The notes under the pieces: model-generated
Told to the model about the DNA's origin: nothing
The model's database searches: none
What the model saw: only the letters and a program-made list of their open reading frames with translations
Part shown: positions 43,340-52,732 of the stretch, piece by piece
Numbering within the stretch: position 1 is the stretch's first letter
Layout: the number at the start of each line of letters is the position of its first letter
Source of the DNA: JAGVSR01 sp964458265
GTDB taxonomy: Bacteria > Pseudomonadota > Alphaproteobacteria > Rhizobiales > Hyphomicrobiaceae
Direction: 5' to 3'
DNA: 64,000 nucleotides
NCBI GenBank assembly: GCA_964458265.1
Contig: CAYWIF010000003.1
Location: 1-64,000, forward strand
Program-made: the position numbers and the translations under genes

Positions 43340-45444
43340 TGGCGATGCGCGCGGCGAAGCGATTTCTGGGTGTGGTTCTGGTGGCTTCGGCGGCGGCATT
43401 CGCCTCCGTCGAGGCGGCCAAACTTCATCTCGGGCCGCCTCCGCTCGAAAACGCCGAAGGGCTTTCTACGACAGTGATCGACCGCAACGGGAAGCTGTTG
43501 CGAGCATTCACGACGCCGGACGGCCGCTGGAGAATGCCGGTCGAACCGGAGGAGATCGATCCGCGCTACTTCGACATGCTGAAAGCATTCGAGGATCGCC
43601 GGTTCGAGGATCACGGCGGCGTCGATCCGGTCGGGATTGCGCGCGCGGCGTATCAAGCTGTCCGGTATCAGCGGCTGGTGTCGGGCGGATCGACGCTGAC
43701 GATGCAGGTCGCCCGCCTACTTGAAGGGCGGCACGGGAAGGATGCCAAGGGCAAATTCCGGCAGATGGTGCGGGCGCTTCAGCTCGAAGACGATTTGTCG
43801 AAGAAGGAGATTCTCAGGCTATATCTTCGGCTGGCACCGTTCGGCGGCAACATCGAAGGCGTCAGGGCCGCAACCTTGGCGTACTTCGGCAAGGAGCCGA
43901 AGCGGTTGTCGATCGGTGAAGCGGCGTTGTTGGTGGCGCTGCCGCAGTCGCCGGAGGCGCGGCGACCGGATCGTGACTGGCAGGCTGCCCTGCGCGCCCG
44001 CAATCGCGTGCTCGACCGGGTGCACGACGCCGGCGTGATCTCGGCGGCGGAGCGTGACCGGGCAAAAGAAGAGCCTGTGCCGAAGGGCCGGCGGGCGTTT
44101 CCGAAATTCGCGCCGCATCTGTCGGAAAGCGAAGTGGCGGCGAAGAAGAGCCTTGCCGTGCATCGGTTGACGATCGATCGCGAGGTGCAGGCGGCGCTGG
44201 AGACGCTGGCTTCGGAACAGACCAGACTTCTCGGCGACAAGCTGTCATCGGCCATTCTGGCCGTCGATAACGCGACGGGCGAGGTTCTGGCGTATGTCGG
44301 ATCCGCGGGCTATCTCGATCCAACGCGCGCCGGCGCGATCGACATGGTGCAGGCGGTGCGCTCACCGGGCTCGACGCTCAAGCCCCTCATCTATGGGCTG
44401 GCGTTCGAGGCAGGGCTGGCGCATCCCGAAACCCTCATTGAGGATAAGCCGACGCGCTTCGGCAGCTATCGGCCGGAAAATTTCGACGAGGCGTTCAACG
44501 GATCGGTGACGGTTCGCGAAGCGCTTGGTCTCTCGCTCAATGTGCCGGCCGTCAAGTTGCTCGCCGCGGTGGGGCCCGGCAAGTTGACGGCGCGCATGGA
44601 TCGCGCGGGCATCAAAACGGAGTTGCCTCCGCAAACCATTCCATCGCTGGCCGTCGCACTGGGCGGCATCGGGATGCGGTTGCAGGATCTGACACAGCTC
44701 TACGTGGGCATCGCACGTGGCGGGGATCCGGTTCCGCTGATCTGGCGGCGTGACGGGGATAGTTTGAAGCTGCGTCTGGCAGCGGAGAAGGAGGCGGCGC
44801 GCAAGCGGTTGTTGTCGCCGGTTGCGGCCTGGTATGTCGGCGACATTCTCAAGGACGCGCCAGCTCCGCTCAATGCGCGTGGGGGCAAGCTCGCCTACAA
44901 AACCGGCACGTCCTACGGTTATCGCGATGCGTGGGCCGTGGGCTTCGACGGGCGGCACACCATTGCCGTCTGGGTCGGACGGCCGGATGGGGCTTCGGTG
45001 CCGGGACTCATGGGACGGTTGGCGGCAGCGCCGATCCTGTTCGATGCGTTTCAGCGAATCGCGGAGAAGCGGACGCCGCTGAAGGCCCCGCCGTCAGGTG
45101 TGATCAAGCGCGCCGGCCCCGATCTGCCGCCACCGCTGAAGCGGTTTCGCGATGGGCCGGATGAGGTGGCGCACGCGGGACCGTTCCTCGACAAGCCGCC
45201 CTTGATCGCGTTTCCACCGGACCGCTCCGAATTGGACACTGCGGACCGGGAGGCGGATGAGCCGGTCGTCCTGAAGGCCGAGGGCGGGGCGCTGCCGCTG
45301 ACATGGCTGGTGGACGGTGCGCCGATGGCCGTCAATGGGAACGACCGCGAGGTGGCATGGACACCTCCCGGCAAGGGCTTCGTGAAGCTGCAGGTGATCG
45401 ATGCCAACGGCCGGGCCGACCGCGTGACCGTCCGCCTCAGATAA
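43339..45444 (+). CDS. pbpC: Penicillin-binding protein 1C
   Basis: A 701-residue bifunctional peptidoglycan synthase. An N-terminal membrane anchor (about 8-26) precedes the GT51 domain (AFEDRRFEDHGGVDP and GGSTLTMQVARLL). The transpeptidase has RSPGSTLKPLIYG (Ser-x-x-Lys), SLNVPAVKL (SxN) and YKTGTSYGYRD. A BiPBP_C domain, typical of PBP1C, fills the last 90 residues. The start ATG overlaps the alpha-2-macroglobulin stop by one base, tight coupling that matches the yfhM-pbpC pairs of other bacteria; here the repair synthase and protease trap are made together. Confidence 0.95.
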   Translation: MAMRAAKRFLGVVLVASAAAFASVEAAKLHLGPPPLENAEGLSTTVIDRNGKLLRAFTTPDGRWRMPVEPEEIDPRYFDMLKAFEDRRFEDHGGVDPVGIARAAYQAVRYQRLVSGGSTLTMQVARLLEGRHGKDAKGKFRQMVRALQLEDDLSKKEILRLYLRLAPFGGNIEGVRAATLAYFGKEPKRLSIGEAALLVALPQSPEARRPDRDWQAALRARNRVLDRVHDAGVISAAERDRAKEEPVPKGRRAFPKFAPHLSESEVAAKKSLAVHRLTIDREVQAALETLASEQTRLLGDKLSSAILAVDNATGEVLAYVGSAGYLDPTRAGAIDMVQAVRSPGSTLKPLIYGLAFEAGLAHPETLIEDKPTRFGSYRPENFDEAFNGSVTVREALGLSLNVPAVKLLAAVGPGKLTARMDRAGIKTELPPQTIPSLAVALGGIGMRLQDLTQLYVGIARGGDPVPLIWRRDGDSLKLRLAAEKEAARKRLLSPVAAWYVGDILKDAPAPLNARGGKLAYKTGTSYGYRDAWAVGFDGRHTIAVWVGRPDGASVPGLMGRLAAAPILFDAFQRIAEKRTPLKAPPSGVIKRAGPDLPPPLKRFRDGPDEVAHAGPFLDKPPLIAFPPDRSELDTADREADEPVVLKAEGGALPLTWLVDGAPMAVNGNDREVAWTPPGKGFVKLQVIDANGRADRVTVRLR

Positions 45445-45497
45445 TCGACCGCGCGGCCGTGCTTTAAGCAGCGCCAATCCCAGTGCGAGGTGGCGGC

Positions 45498-46556
45498 ATG
45501 GTCTCCCGGTTTCGAACTCTCGTTGCAATTTCTTTGGCTGTGGTCGTTGCGGGATGTTCCGGCGAGGATGCCGGCAATTTACCGGCACTCGGCACCAAGA
45601 TCGACGAAACGACGGTGTCGGGAATTTCGTCCGGCGCGTACATGGCCGGCCAATTCCAGATGGCGCACGCGAAGATCGTTACGGGCGCAGCGATCATCGC
45701 GGGTGGACCCTACGGCTGCGCGGAGAGCGCGTTTTCGGGAATGGTGATCGGGCCGTTCGCGACGGCGCTCAACGCATCGAAGGCGATTTCGGGATGTATG
45801 CAGAATTCCATGGCTGCGTGGGGCGTGCCGAATCCGGCGTTGCTTGCCGATAAGGCGGAGACGCGCGCCACCGACGGCGAGATCGATGCAACGTCGGATG
45901 TGCTGACCGACCGCGTCTATCTGTTCAGCGGAACAAAGGATCGCACGGTCGTGCCAGAGATCGTGGCGAGCGCCGTGGAGTTCTATCGCCGGCTCGGCGT
46001 GCCTGATGCAAATATCCGGTTTGTGTCCGACATGCCAGCGGGCCACGCCTTCGTGACCGAAGCGGCAGGGGCTGTGTGCTCGACTTCGAGCGAACCGTAT
46101 ATCGTCGATTGCGATTACGATCAGGCGAAGGATGTGCTGACGCATCTTCTTGGATCGGTCGCCGCGCCATCCCAGACTGCGCGAGGGACATTCGAAACGT
46201 TCGATCAGCGGCCTTATGCCGGCGATCGTACGCGCGCGGGTATGGCCGATACCGGGGTCATCTATGTTCCCGAGGCGTGCCGTGGCGGCGGATGCCGCGT
46301 GCATGTGGCGTTCCACGGCTGTGCGCAGAATCGCGAGAGCGTCGGCGACGCATTCGTCGAACAGACAGGATTTGCGCGGTGGGCGGACACGAACCGGCTG
46401 ATCGTGCTCTTTCCGCAGACCGTCGTAACGGGCAGTAATCCACAGGGCTGCTGGGACTGGTGGGGCTATACCGGCCCCGATTTTCTCGTCCGAGAGGCCC
46501 CGCAAATTCGCGCTGTGGCCGCCATGCTCGAGCGGCTCGCGCAAAAGGCCGACTAG
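45498..46556 (+). CDS. Lipoprotein of the PHB-depolymerase/esterase family
   Basis: The 352-residue protein has a lipoprotein signal (ISLAVVVAGCSG, Cys at about 20). The nucleophile elbow reads VSGISSGAYMAGQ, in which Ser sits in a G-x-S-x-G-like turn; later landmarks are VYLFSGTKDRTVV (acid), MPAGHAFVTE and HVAFHGCAQ. This is the layout of type-2 extracellular PHB depolymerases and related feruloyl-type esterases. At least eight cysteines suggest disulfides. ATG 45498 is chosen over GTG 45483. It starts 53 bp after pbpC. The substrate, polyester or other ester, is not determined. Confidence 0.82.
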   Translation: MVSRFRTLVAISLAVVVAGCSGEDAGNLPALGTKIDETTVSGISSGAYMAGQFQMAHAKIVTGAAIIAGGPYGCAESAFSGMVIGPFATALNASKAISGCMQNSMAAWGVPNPALLADKAETRATDGEIDATSDVLTDRVYLFSGTKDRTVVPEIVASAVEFYRRLGVPDANIRFVSDMPAGHAFVTEAAGAVCSTSSEPYIVDCDYDQAKDVLTHLLGSVAAPSQTARGTFETFDQRPYAGDRTRAGMADTGVIYVPEACRGGGCRVHVAFHGCAQNRESVGDAFVEQTGFARWADTNRLIVLFPQTVVTGSNPQGCWDWWGYTGPDFLVREAPQIRAVAAMLERLAQKAD

Positions 46557-46676
46557 CTTTTGACCGCGGTCAAGCGCTGGTCTAACCAATCATGGATAAG
46601 AAAGCCGCGGCTGTGTTGGAGCCATGGTGGCCTTGTTCCGGCGGTGCGGGGGCTACTGCTCATGGGGGAACTACGA

Positions 46677-47642
46677 ATGACGGCACTTCACGCCGAAGGT
46701 GGCGCGACCGGTCAGGCGATCAGGGTCGACCGGTCGCGTTTGGTGCGATGGGGCGATGGGCTTGTCAGTTTCTGCGCAGCGGTGGCCTTGATCGCGATCG
46801 TCGCCGATGCGACCGCCAATCCTGAGATGGAGATGGAGGCCGATCCGGCAGGTGCTGAGGTTGCGCCGCGCGGGACGGCGGCGGACCCGGCACGCGTCGC
46901 ACCGCGTTCGGAATGGATGGTCGCGGCGTATGGCGGTTCTCCTTACACTTATCCCAGCGACGTTGCATTCAACAAACCCGGGCTCCACGACTTCAAGGTC
47001 AAGCAAGTCGAGTGGCAAGGGCTGCCGTTCGATAATCCGATCTACTATGGCGTGCGTGTGCTGCGCTGGTTCGGGAGTGGGCGCACCGGTTCGATGCTTG
47101 ACTTCACGCATTCGAAAGCGATTTCCAAGCGTGGTCAGGAGGCGGCGTTCGAAGGCACACTCAACGGCAAGCCGGCGCCGGAGAAAGCTTTGATCAGCGA
47201 TATCTTCCGCAAGCTCGAGGCGAGCCACGGCCACAACATGCTGACGCTCAACGGGCTCTTGCGTCTGCCGTCGTTTACGTTCCGGCTTTCGCCTTACGTC
47301 GGGATCGGCGCGGGCGTTTCACTGCCGCACTCCGAGGTGCAGATTCGAACCGATGCCTCGCGGACGTACGAATATCAGATGGCGGGTCCGGTCGGGCAGG
47401 CGATCATCGGTCTTGAGTTCCGGCTGCCGCGGATGAGCTATTTCCTGGAATACAAGTTCACGCTCGCCGACTACCGGATGCCGCTGACCGGCCGCGATGG
47501 CTACATTTTGTTCACCGACCTTTGGCTGCAGTTCAGCGACTGGTGGAACGGTGTTGCGCCGCGCGACGGGACCGCCGAGACGCGATTCACCAGCCACGAA
47601 GTGATCGGTGGGATCGGCGTGCGGTTGCCGGTGGCTCCGTGA
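46677..47642 (+). CDS. Outer-membrane beta-barrel protein, possibly lipid A oxidase-like
   Basis: The 321-residue protein has a signal peptide preceded by a basic stretch (DGLVSFCAAVALIAIVADA) and a mature part of alternating amphipathic strands ending LWLQFSDWW and EVIGGIGVRLPVAP, fit for an 8-stranded barrel. The stretch IYYGVRVLRWF...GSMLDFTHSKA recalls the LpxQ-type lipid A oxidase family of rhizobia, from memory only. A GGGGGA site precedes ATG 46677 by seven bases, so the frame open to 46560 is not used. It lies 120 bp after the esterase gene and converges with the DUF4175 gene. Confidence 0.6.
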   Translation: MTALHAEGGATGQAIRVDRSRLVRWGDGLVSFCAAVALIAIVADATANPEMEMEADPAGAEVAPRGTAADPARVAPRSEWMVAAYGGSPYTYPSDVAFNKPGLHDFKVKQVEWQGLPFDNPIYYGVRVLRWFGSGRTGSMLDFTHSKAISKRGQEAAFEGTLNGKPAPEKALISDIFRKLEASHGHNMLTLNGLLRLPSFTFRLSPYVGIGAGVSLPHSEVQIRTDASRTYEYQMAGPVGQAIIGLEFRLPRMSYFLEYKFTLADYRMPLTGRDGYILFTDLWLQFSDWWNGVAPRDGTAETRFTSHEVIGGIGVRLPVAP

Positions 47643-47658
47643 TGCCCGCGCCGGGACA

Positions 47659-50352
47659 TCAGTTCCAGCGCAGCAGGCGATCGATGTAGTCGAGTTCGAG
47701 CTGGGGCCGCTGGGCGTCGCCAGCGCGCTTGCGCAGCTCCTCCAGCACTTCGCGGGCGCGCTGGATATCGATTTGATCCGGCACTTTCACGGACCGGCCC
47801 TGGTCGGGACCCTGGGAACGCTGCGGGCGGCCCATCGGGTCACGCGAATTCTCGCCGTTCTCGCCGGCCTGCTGGTTGCCGTTCTGCTGCATCTGCTGAG
47901 CCATCTGCTCGGCGCCTTCGCGGAGTTGTTCGAGCGCGCGGCCCTGCTGCTCGCTTGCCTCGGCCAAGTCGCCTTGTTCGAGCGCCTGTTCGGCGTTCTC
48001 CATCGCCTGCTCGGCTTCGCCAAGCTGATCGGATGGATTGAGGCCGCGCTCGCGCATTTCCTGTTGCAGTTTGGATAATCTCTCGCGGAGTTCGCGCTGG
48101 CGCTCGCCAAGTGAATTGCTGCCCGACTGGCCCTGACCTGGCGTGCCCTGGCCCTGTTCCTTGCCGCCTAAAGGATTGCCGCTCGATGGACCGTTGTCCT
48201 GCTGCTCGCCGCGCTGCTGGCCCTGCTGACCGGCGCGGCCGGAGCGGAGGTTCGATGTGGTCGGATCGCCGGTGTTCCTGTTTCCCTGCTCCGGGTCGTT
48301 GCCCTGCTGCTGCTGCTCGAACGTTTCGTTCATCAGGTCCTGCTGCTGATTGGCCACTTCGCCCATCTTGCGAATGGCATTCTGCATTTCCTGGTTCTGC
48401 TTGGCCTGTTGCTGGTTCTGCTGACCCTGCTGCATGCGCTCCATGAGATCGCGCATCTGGGCGAGCATTTCCTTGGCCTGATCGCGCATGCCGTTCTCGG
48501 CCATCTGCTCCATTTCGCGCATCATGCGATCAAGGTCTTCGGCGGAGAGCTGCTCCTGGTTCTCGTTGTTGCCGGATTGCTGCTGATCCTGCTCGGCATT
48601 CTGCTTTTGCATTTCCTGGGCGAATTCCTGGAATGCTTCGCGCAGTTCCTGCATGAGCTGGCGGATTTCCTCGTCGGACGCGCCCTGTTCGAGCGCCTTG
48701 GCGAGCTTGTCCTGAATGTCGCGCAGGTTCTTTTCCGCATCCGACAAATTGCCGTCCTCGATGCGCAGTGCGGTATGCCAAAGCTGATCGATCGTTTCGT
48801 CCAGGACTTCACGTGTCATCCTGCGACTGGCGAGCCGGTGTACGGTGGCGCGGAGTGGAAGATAAATGCGAGGATCGTCGATGAAGCCTTCCGGCGCCAG
48901 CGTCAGTGTGTTCAAGGCCTTCAACACGCGATCGGAGTGGCGCGGATCCTCGATCAAGAGCTTGCGTTGTTCAATGAGCGACCGGGCGAGGGGCTTTGTG
49001 AACGCGCGCTCGGGCAAGACGATTTCGATTTCCGGCGAACGGCCGATTTTGCCCGCGACATCCTTGGCTTCGAGCGTCATCAACACGGACTGGCCAGCCC
49101 ACGGGTGCGAGCCGATTTCGTGATAGGTGAACGTTTCGCCCGACTTTGCATTGCTGCCCGGAAGGCGCAGTGACAGGCGCGGCGGCCGAGAGAAAGGCGG
49201 GCGCGGACCCTTTAATTCCTCGCCGCGCGCCCAGGCGGTTGCCGGGTCGCCATCGTCTTTGTTCTTGGCGCGCGTGAACTTCACTTCCGCCGAGGCGACG
49301 CCGTAGTCGTCCTGGAAAAAATACGTGAGCTTCAACGCGCCCTTTGAGGTCCGCTCGGGATTCTTCGTCAAAGCAATTCCGGGTGCGTTGTCCGGAATCA
49401 TCGCGATGGGCCAGGTCGCCAGTACATCGCCATCCGATGTGGCCTTGATGGTGCCCGAACTGGTGATTTCGGTGCGCACTTCCGTGACCCCAGCGGCCGG
49501 CTTGGCGCCTTCCTCGGGCTTGATGGGCGGCAACGGCTGTTTGGCGCCGGCGGGCCAGACTTCAAGGGCGATGCCGCGTTGACCTGTGCCGCTCGACCGC
49601 ACGATCAGTACGCTCTTCTCTGGGACTTCGAGCGGCTGTGTATTGGTTTCAGATACCGCAGCGATCGGCGCGGCGCCGTTGGGAGCGGACCCATCGACGA
49701 GCATCAACGGCGGGCGACCGGTGTAGGCCGGGGGCGTCAGCCAAGCATCCAACCGGTGGTTGGCGGCCGCGTTGCGATCTTCAAAACGGAAGGCGTCCGC
49801 GAGACTGTCGAGGGAGCCGCGACCGGCGAATGAGATGCCGAGCACAACGGCAAGAATGCTCAGGGCGCGCAGGGCAAACGGGTCGAAACGATAGGTGCGC
49901 GGCGCGGGGCGGCCGGGGCGCAGCTTCTTGATCAGATCGGCCATGCGCTGACGGTGCGCGGACCAGATCGCCTGGGTGGAGGGATCGGTTGCGGACGCGG
50001 TCAGAGTGTCTTCGTAGGACGTGGCAGGGCGATGCGGGATGCCCGACACCTGTTCGATGCGCCGGATGGCGTCATCGCGGGAGGGAAAGCGGATCTGGAA
50101 CAAGTAGGCCAGCCAAGCGATGAGCGAGGCAGCAAAAAGTCCGAGCACAATTTTATGGACCGCAGGTCCTAGCAGCGCCCAGACGCCAGCGACGGACAGT
50201 AAAAAGAAAACGGCGGCGATGGCAAACAGGACCCAGACGCGCAGCCACGCCTGTTCGGCAACCACCGCCCAGCGGGCTTTTCGAATTTTCGCTTCGAAGG
50301 CCCGGTTGAAGACCGGCGGTTGAGGCGGGGACTGAGGATCGGAGTTCGGCAT
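47659..50352 (-). CDS. TIGR02302/DUF4175 family membrane protein
   Basis: The 897-residue protein has two membrane segments near 38-84 and a third near 165-185, then a long Ig-like/beta region (to about 470) and a helical part with extreme Gln/Glu/Asn richness (roughly 580-860), including many QQ and QN runs that make a coiled coil or low-complexity rod. This matches TIGR02302, a family restricted to Hyphomicrobiales and neighbours, of unknown function and usually beside lysA, as here. ATG 50352 was chosen; TTG 50358 adds two residues. Its 3' end faces the barrel gene with 16 bp between stops. Confidence 0.87.
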   Translation of the reverse strand: MPNSDPQSPPQPPVFNRAFEAKIRKARWAVVAEQAWLRVWVLFAIAAVFFLLSVAGVWALLGPAVHKIVLGLFAASLIAWLAYLFQIRFPSRDDAIRRIEQVSGIPHRPATSYEDTLTASATDPSTQAIWSAHRQRMADLIKKLRPGRPAPRTYRFDPFALRALSILAVVLGISFAGRGSLDSLADAFRFEDRNAAANHRLDAWLTPPAYTGRPPLMLVDGSAPNGAAPIAAVSETNTQPLEVPEKSVLIVRSSGTGQRGIALEVWPAGAKQPLPPIKPEEGAKPAAGVTEVRTEITSSGTIKATSDGDVLATWPIAMIPDNAPGIALTKNPERTSKGALKLTYFFQDDYGVASAEVKFTRAKNKDDGDPATAWARGEELKGPRPPFSRPPRLSLRLPGSNAKSGETFTYHEIGSHPWAGQSVLMTLEAKDVAGKIGRSPEIEIVLPERAFTKPLARSLIEQRKLLIEDPRHSDRVLKALNTLTLAPEGFIDDPRIYLPLRATVHRLASRRMTREVLDETIDQLWHTALRIEDGNLSDAEKNLRDIQDKLAKALEQGASDEEIRQLMQELREAFQEFAQEMQKQNAEQDQQQSGNNENQEQLSAEDLDRMMREMEQMAENGMRDQAKEMLAQMRDLMERMQQGQQNQQQAKQNQEMQNAIRKMGEVANQQQDLMNETFEQQQQGNDPEQGNRNTGDPTTSNLRSGRAGQQGQQRGEQQDNGPSSGNPLGGKEQGQGTPGQGQSGSNSLGERQRELRERLSKLQQEMRERGLNPSDQLGEAEQAMENAEQALEQGDLAEASEQQGRALEQLREGAEQMAQQMQQNGNQQAGENGENSRDPMGRPQRSQGPDQGRSVKVPDQIDIQRAREVLEELRKRAGDAQRPQLELDYIDRLLRWN

Positions 50353-50456
50353 GGCCAAAAGCTAGCACGGTCCGGCTGACGACGATCATTAAAAACAGGT
50401 CAGCCAGCGCAGCCCGGCGGCTGCTTTCGCGCGGCAATTGCGGGTCGTTTTCCCGT

Positions 50457-51734
50457 TCATTTGCCGGGTGCTAGCCACGGCGGCAAGCGATCGTGGCCGA
50501 TGAGGTCGGCGTAGGTGGGACGTGGACGGACGACGGCGTGGTTCTGGCCGTTGACCAGAACTTCCGGAATCGGGAGGCGGGTGTTGTAGGAGGACGACAT
50601 GACTGCGCCGTAGGCCCCGGTGGTCATGATGGCGATCAGGTCGCCCGACTGGAACGCGGGGAGAGGCCGATCAAGGGCGAGGTAGTCGCCGGTTTCGCAA
50701 ACCGGGCCGACCAGGTCCTGGGCAACGAGGTCGTGGATGCCGACCGGTTCCGCAACGGGCCAGATATCGTGATAGGCATCATAAAGTGTCGGCCGGATGA
50801 GATCGTTCATCGCCGCATCGACGATCGTGAAGCGGCGGTCCTGACCTTCCTTCACATAGATCACGCGGGTCACGAGGATGCCGGCATTGCCGACAATCAT
50901 CCGGCCCGGTTCCATGACGATCTTCAGCCCGAGTTGCCCCAGCGTATCCTTCACGACACGGGCGTATTCGTCCGGGTGCGGCGGCCACTCGTTGTCGGCG
51001 CGGTAGGGCACGCCAAGTCCGCCGCCGATATCGAGGTGTTTCAGGGCGATCCCGCGCGATCGCAGGTCGAGGACCATTTCGCGCATGAGATTGAAGGCGT
51101 CGCGGAATGGGCCGAGTTCGGTGATCTGGCTGCCGATATGCATGTGGAGCCCGGAGATGGAAATCCCCGGCATGTTGCTCGCCCGTTCGTAGATTGCCGG
51201 GGCGTCGAGATAGGGCACCCCGAACTTGTTTTCCGACTTGCCGGTCGAGATTTTGGCATGCGTCTTGGCGTCGACATCGGGGTTGACGCGGATGGCGATC
51301 GACGCGGTCAGTCCGAGGCTGGTGGCGACGTCGCTCAATTGCGCGAGTTCCGGTTCGCTTTCGATGTTGAAGCCGAGAATACCTTCGGTGAGCGCGTAGG
51401 CCATTTCCTCGCGTGTCTTGCCGACGCCGGCGAAAATGATGCGATTGGCCGGAACGCCGGCGGCGCGCGCGCGGCGGAGTTCGCCCTCCGAGACGACATC
51501 CATGCCGGCGCCCAGCCGCGCGAGCGTCGCGAGAACGGCCTGATTGGAATTGGCCTTCACCGCGTAACAGACGAGGTGGTTCTGACCGGCGAAGGCTTCG
51601 GTCAGGACTTGATAGTGCCGCTCAATGGTCGCGGTGGAATAGCAGTAGAAGGGCGTGCCGACCTCGGCTGCGATGGTGCGCAGGTCGACGCCTTCGGCGT
51701 GGAGCGATCCGTTCTGATAAGCGAAATGGTGCAT
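50457..51734 (-). CDS. lysA: Diaminopimelate decarboxylase
   Basis: The 425-residue PLP enzyme makes L-lysine from meso-diaminopimelate. The PLP lysine is Lys60 in CYAVKANSNQAVL. Further landmarks are HMHIGSQI, DIGGGLGVPY, EPGRMIVGNAG, and VGPVCETGDYL with the catalytic Cys of the second subunit. Length and motifs are normal. It lies 104 bp upstream of the DUF4175 gene on the same strand. dapD and dapE, earlier steps of the same route, are in this window on the other strand. Confidence 0.97.
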   Translation of the reverse strand: MHHFAYQNGSLHAEGVDLRTIAAEVGTPFYCYSTATIERHYQVLTEAFAGQNHLVCYAVKANSNQAVLATLARLGAGMDVVSEGELRRARAAGVPANRIIFAGVGKTREEMAYALTEGILGFNIESEPELAQLSDVATSLGLTASIAIRVNPDVDAKTHAKISTGKSENKFGVPYLDAPAIYERASNMPGISISGLHMHIGSQITELGPFRDAFNLMREMVLDLRSRGIALKHLDIGGGLGVPYRADNEWPPHPDEYARVVKDTLGQLGLKIVMEPGRMIVGNAGILVTRVIYVKEGQDRRFTIVDAAMNDLIRPTLYDAYHDIWPVAEPVGIHDLVAQDLVGPVCETGDYLALDRPLPAFQSGDLIAIMTTGAYGAVMSSSYNTRLPIPEVLVNGQNHAVVRPRPTYADLIGHDRLPPWLAPGK

Positions 51735-51779
51735 GGAGTGTCGCGATCCGGGGTATGCGTCGTCGGGCGTGCGAGCTAT

Positions 51780-51803
51780 AGGGGTTCGATCCCCCTCAGC
51801 GCA
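51780..51803 (+). other. tRNA T-arm-like fragment
   Basis: The sequence reads as a 5-bp stem AGGGG/CCCCT around a seven-base TTCGATC loop, then seven bases CAGCGCA, like the 3' end of a tRNA gene without CCA. No matching 5' acceptor strand, D-arm or anticodon arm is found in the 60 bases upstream, which include the lysA start. It is either a tRNA remnant, for example an old integration scar, or chance. Confidence 0.4.
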
Positions 51804-51820
51804 ATGGCGAGCCTGGCCGG

Positions 51821-52507
51821 TTGACTACTTTCGAGGACGAGTTGGATGCGGCGGACCGCCGGCTGGAGAGCCTTCCGCTCGAACAGCTAAGTGTGCTGAG
51901 CGGCGGGCGGCAGCTCAAGATCGAAGCCGTACGCGACCAGGACCGGTTGCTGGCAGTGGCGGATCAGTTCGCCCGGTTTCCGTATGGCGTGCTGCTTTGG
52001 GAGTCGGCGATTGTCCTCGGGTATGTTCTGGCCGATCGCGGGCTCGTCCGGGGTGTGGAGGTGCTCGAACTGGGAGCGGGAGCCGGGCTTGGCGGCATCG
52101 TGGCGGCGGGGATGGGCGCGCGGGTTGTCCAGACGGACCACAGCATGGAGGCGCTGGCGCTGTGCCGGCGCAATGCGCGGGCGAACGGCGTGACCGGCAT
52201 AACGTTGCGTTACGCTGACTGGACGAGCTGGTCCGGCCCGGAAACGGCCGACCTCGTGATTGGCGCGGATATTCTTTACGATCCCGATCGGCATGACGAC
52301 GTTTGGCGCGTCGTGCAGGCGACCGTGCGGCCACAGGGATCGGTTGTGCTGACCGATCCGGGGCGGACGCATGCGGACCGGTTCGTTGCCGGGATGAAAG
52401 CCACCGGTTGGGATGTCAGAATCGAACGTCGCGGCGTGCCAGCGCTACCGCCCTGCCAGCCGGGCGATACGGTGCCTATCGATGTGATCGTGGCGCAGCG
52501 GCGCTAG
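51821..52507 (+). CDS. Class I SAM-dependent methyltransferase (lysine-methyltransferase type)
   Basis: The 228-residue protein has an N-terminal helical cap and a Rossmann methyltransferase. Motif I is VLELGAGAGLGGIVAAGMG, followed by VVQTD for the acidic loop, and the post-motif DLVIGADILYDPD is like the D-x-x-x-A-D-x-x-Y signature of Methyltransf_16 (METTL21-type protein methylases). A protein substrate is plausible but not shown. The start is TTG at 51821; no ATG serves, and no clear ribosome site is visible, so the true start is uncertain. It converges with the small lipoprotein gene with a 4-bp overlap at the stops. Confidence 0.78.
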   Translation: MTTFEDELDAADRRLESLPLEQLSVLSGGRQLKIEAVRDQDRLLAVADQFARFPYGVLLWESAIVLGYVLADRGLVRGVEVLELGAGAGLGGIVAAGMGARVVQTDHSMEALALCRRNARANGVTGITLRYADWTSWSGPETADLVIGADILYDPDRHDDVWRVVQATVRPQGSVVLTDPGRTHADRFVAGMKATGWDVRIERRGVPALPPCQPGDTVPIDVIVAQRR

Positions 52508-52695
52508 CGGATCAGGCCGTCGAGGATGAAGCCTTCATGGGGCTTGGCGGCCGCGCCCTGCTTCTTGCCCTGGCCGCTTTCGGCGGATGCCGTCGACTTC
52601 GAAGCAGGGGAATCCAGCCCGCTCTTGATTCCGCAGCCGGCCACAGCCGCGGCGAGCGCGACGGCAATCGACAGGCGAAGAACGGCCTTCTGCAT
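52504..52695 (-). CDS. lptM: Small lipoprotein (LptM-like)
   Basis: A 63-residue lipoprotein with a signal MQKAVLRLSIAVALAAAVAG and lipobox VAGC, followed by the family-typical GxKxGL turn (CGIKSGLDSP) and a short polar tail. LptM assists the maturation of the LptDE lipopolysaccharide translocon in Escherichia coli; small alphaproteobacterial lipoproteins between argH and lysA carry the same pattern. ATG 52695 is preferred over 52713. It is 37 bp after argH on the same strand and likely cotranscribed. Confidence 0.78.
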   Translation of the reverse strand: MQKAVLRLSIAVALAAAVAGCGIKSGLDSPASKSTASAESGQGKKQGAAAKPHEGFILDGLIR

Positions 52696-52732
52696 CGGGA
52701 ATGAGCCTAACACCTTGAACCGGAGCTTCCTT

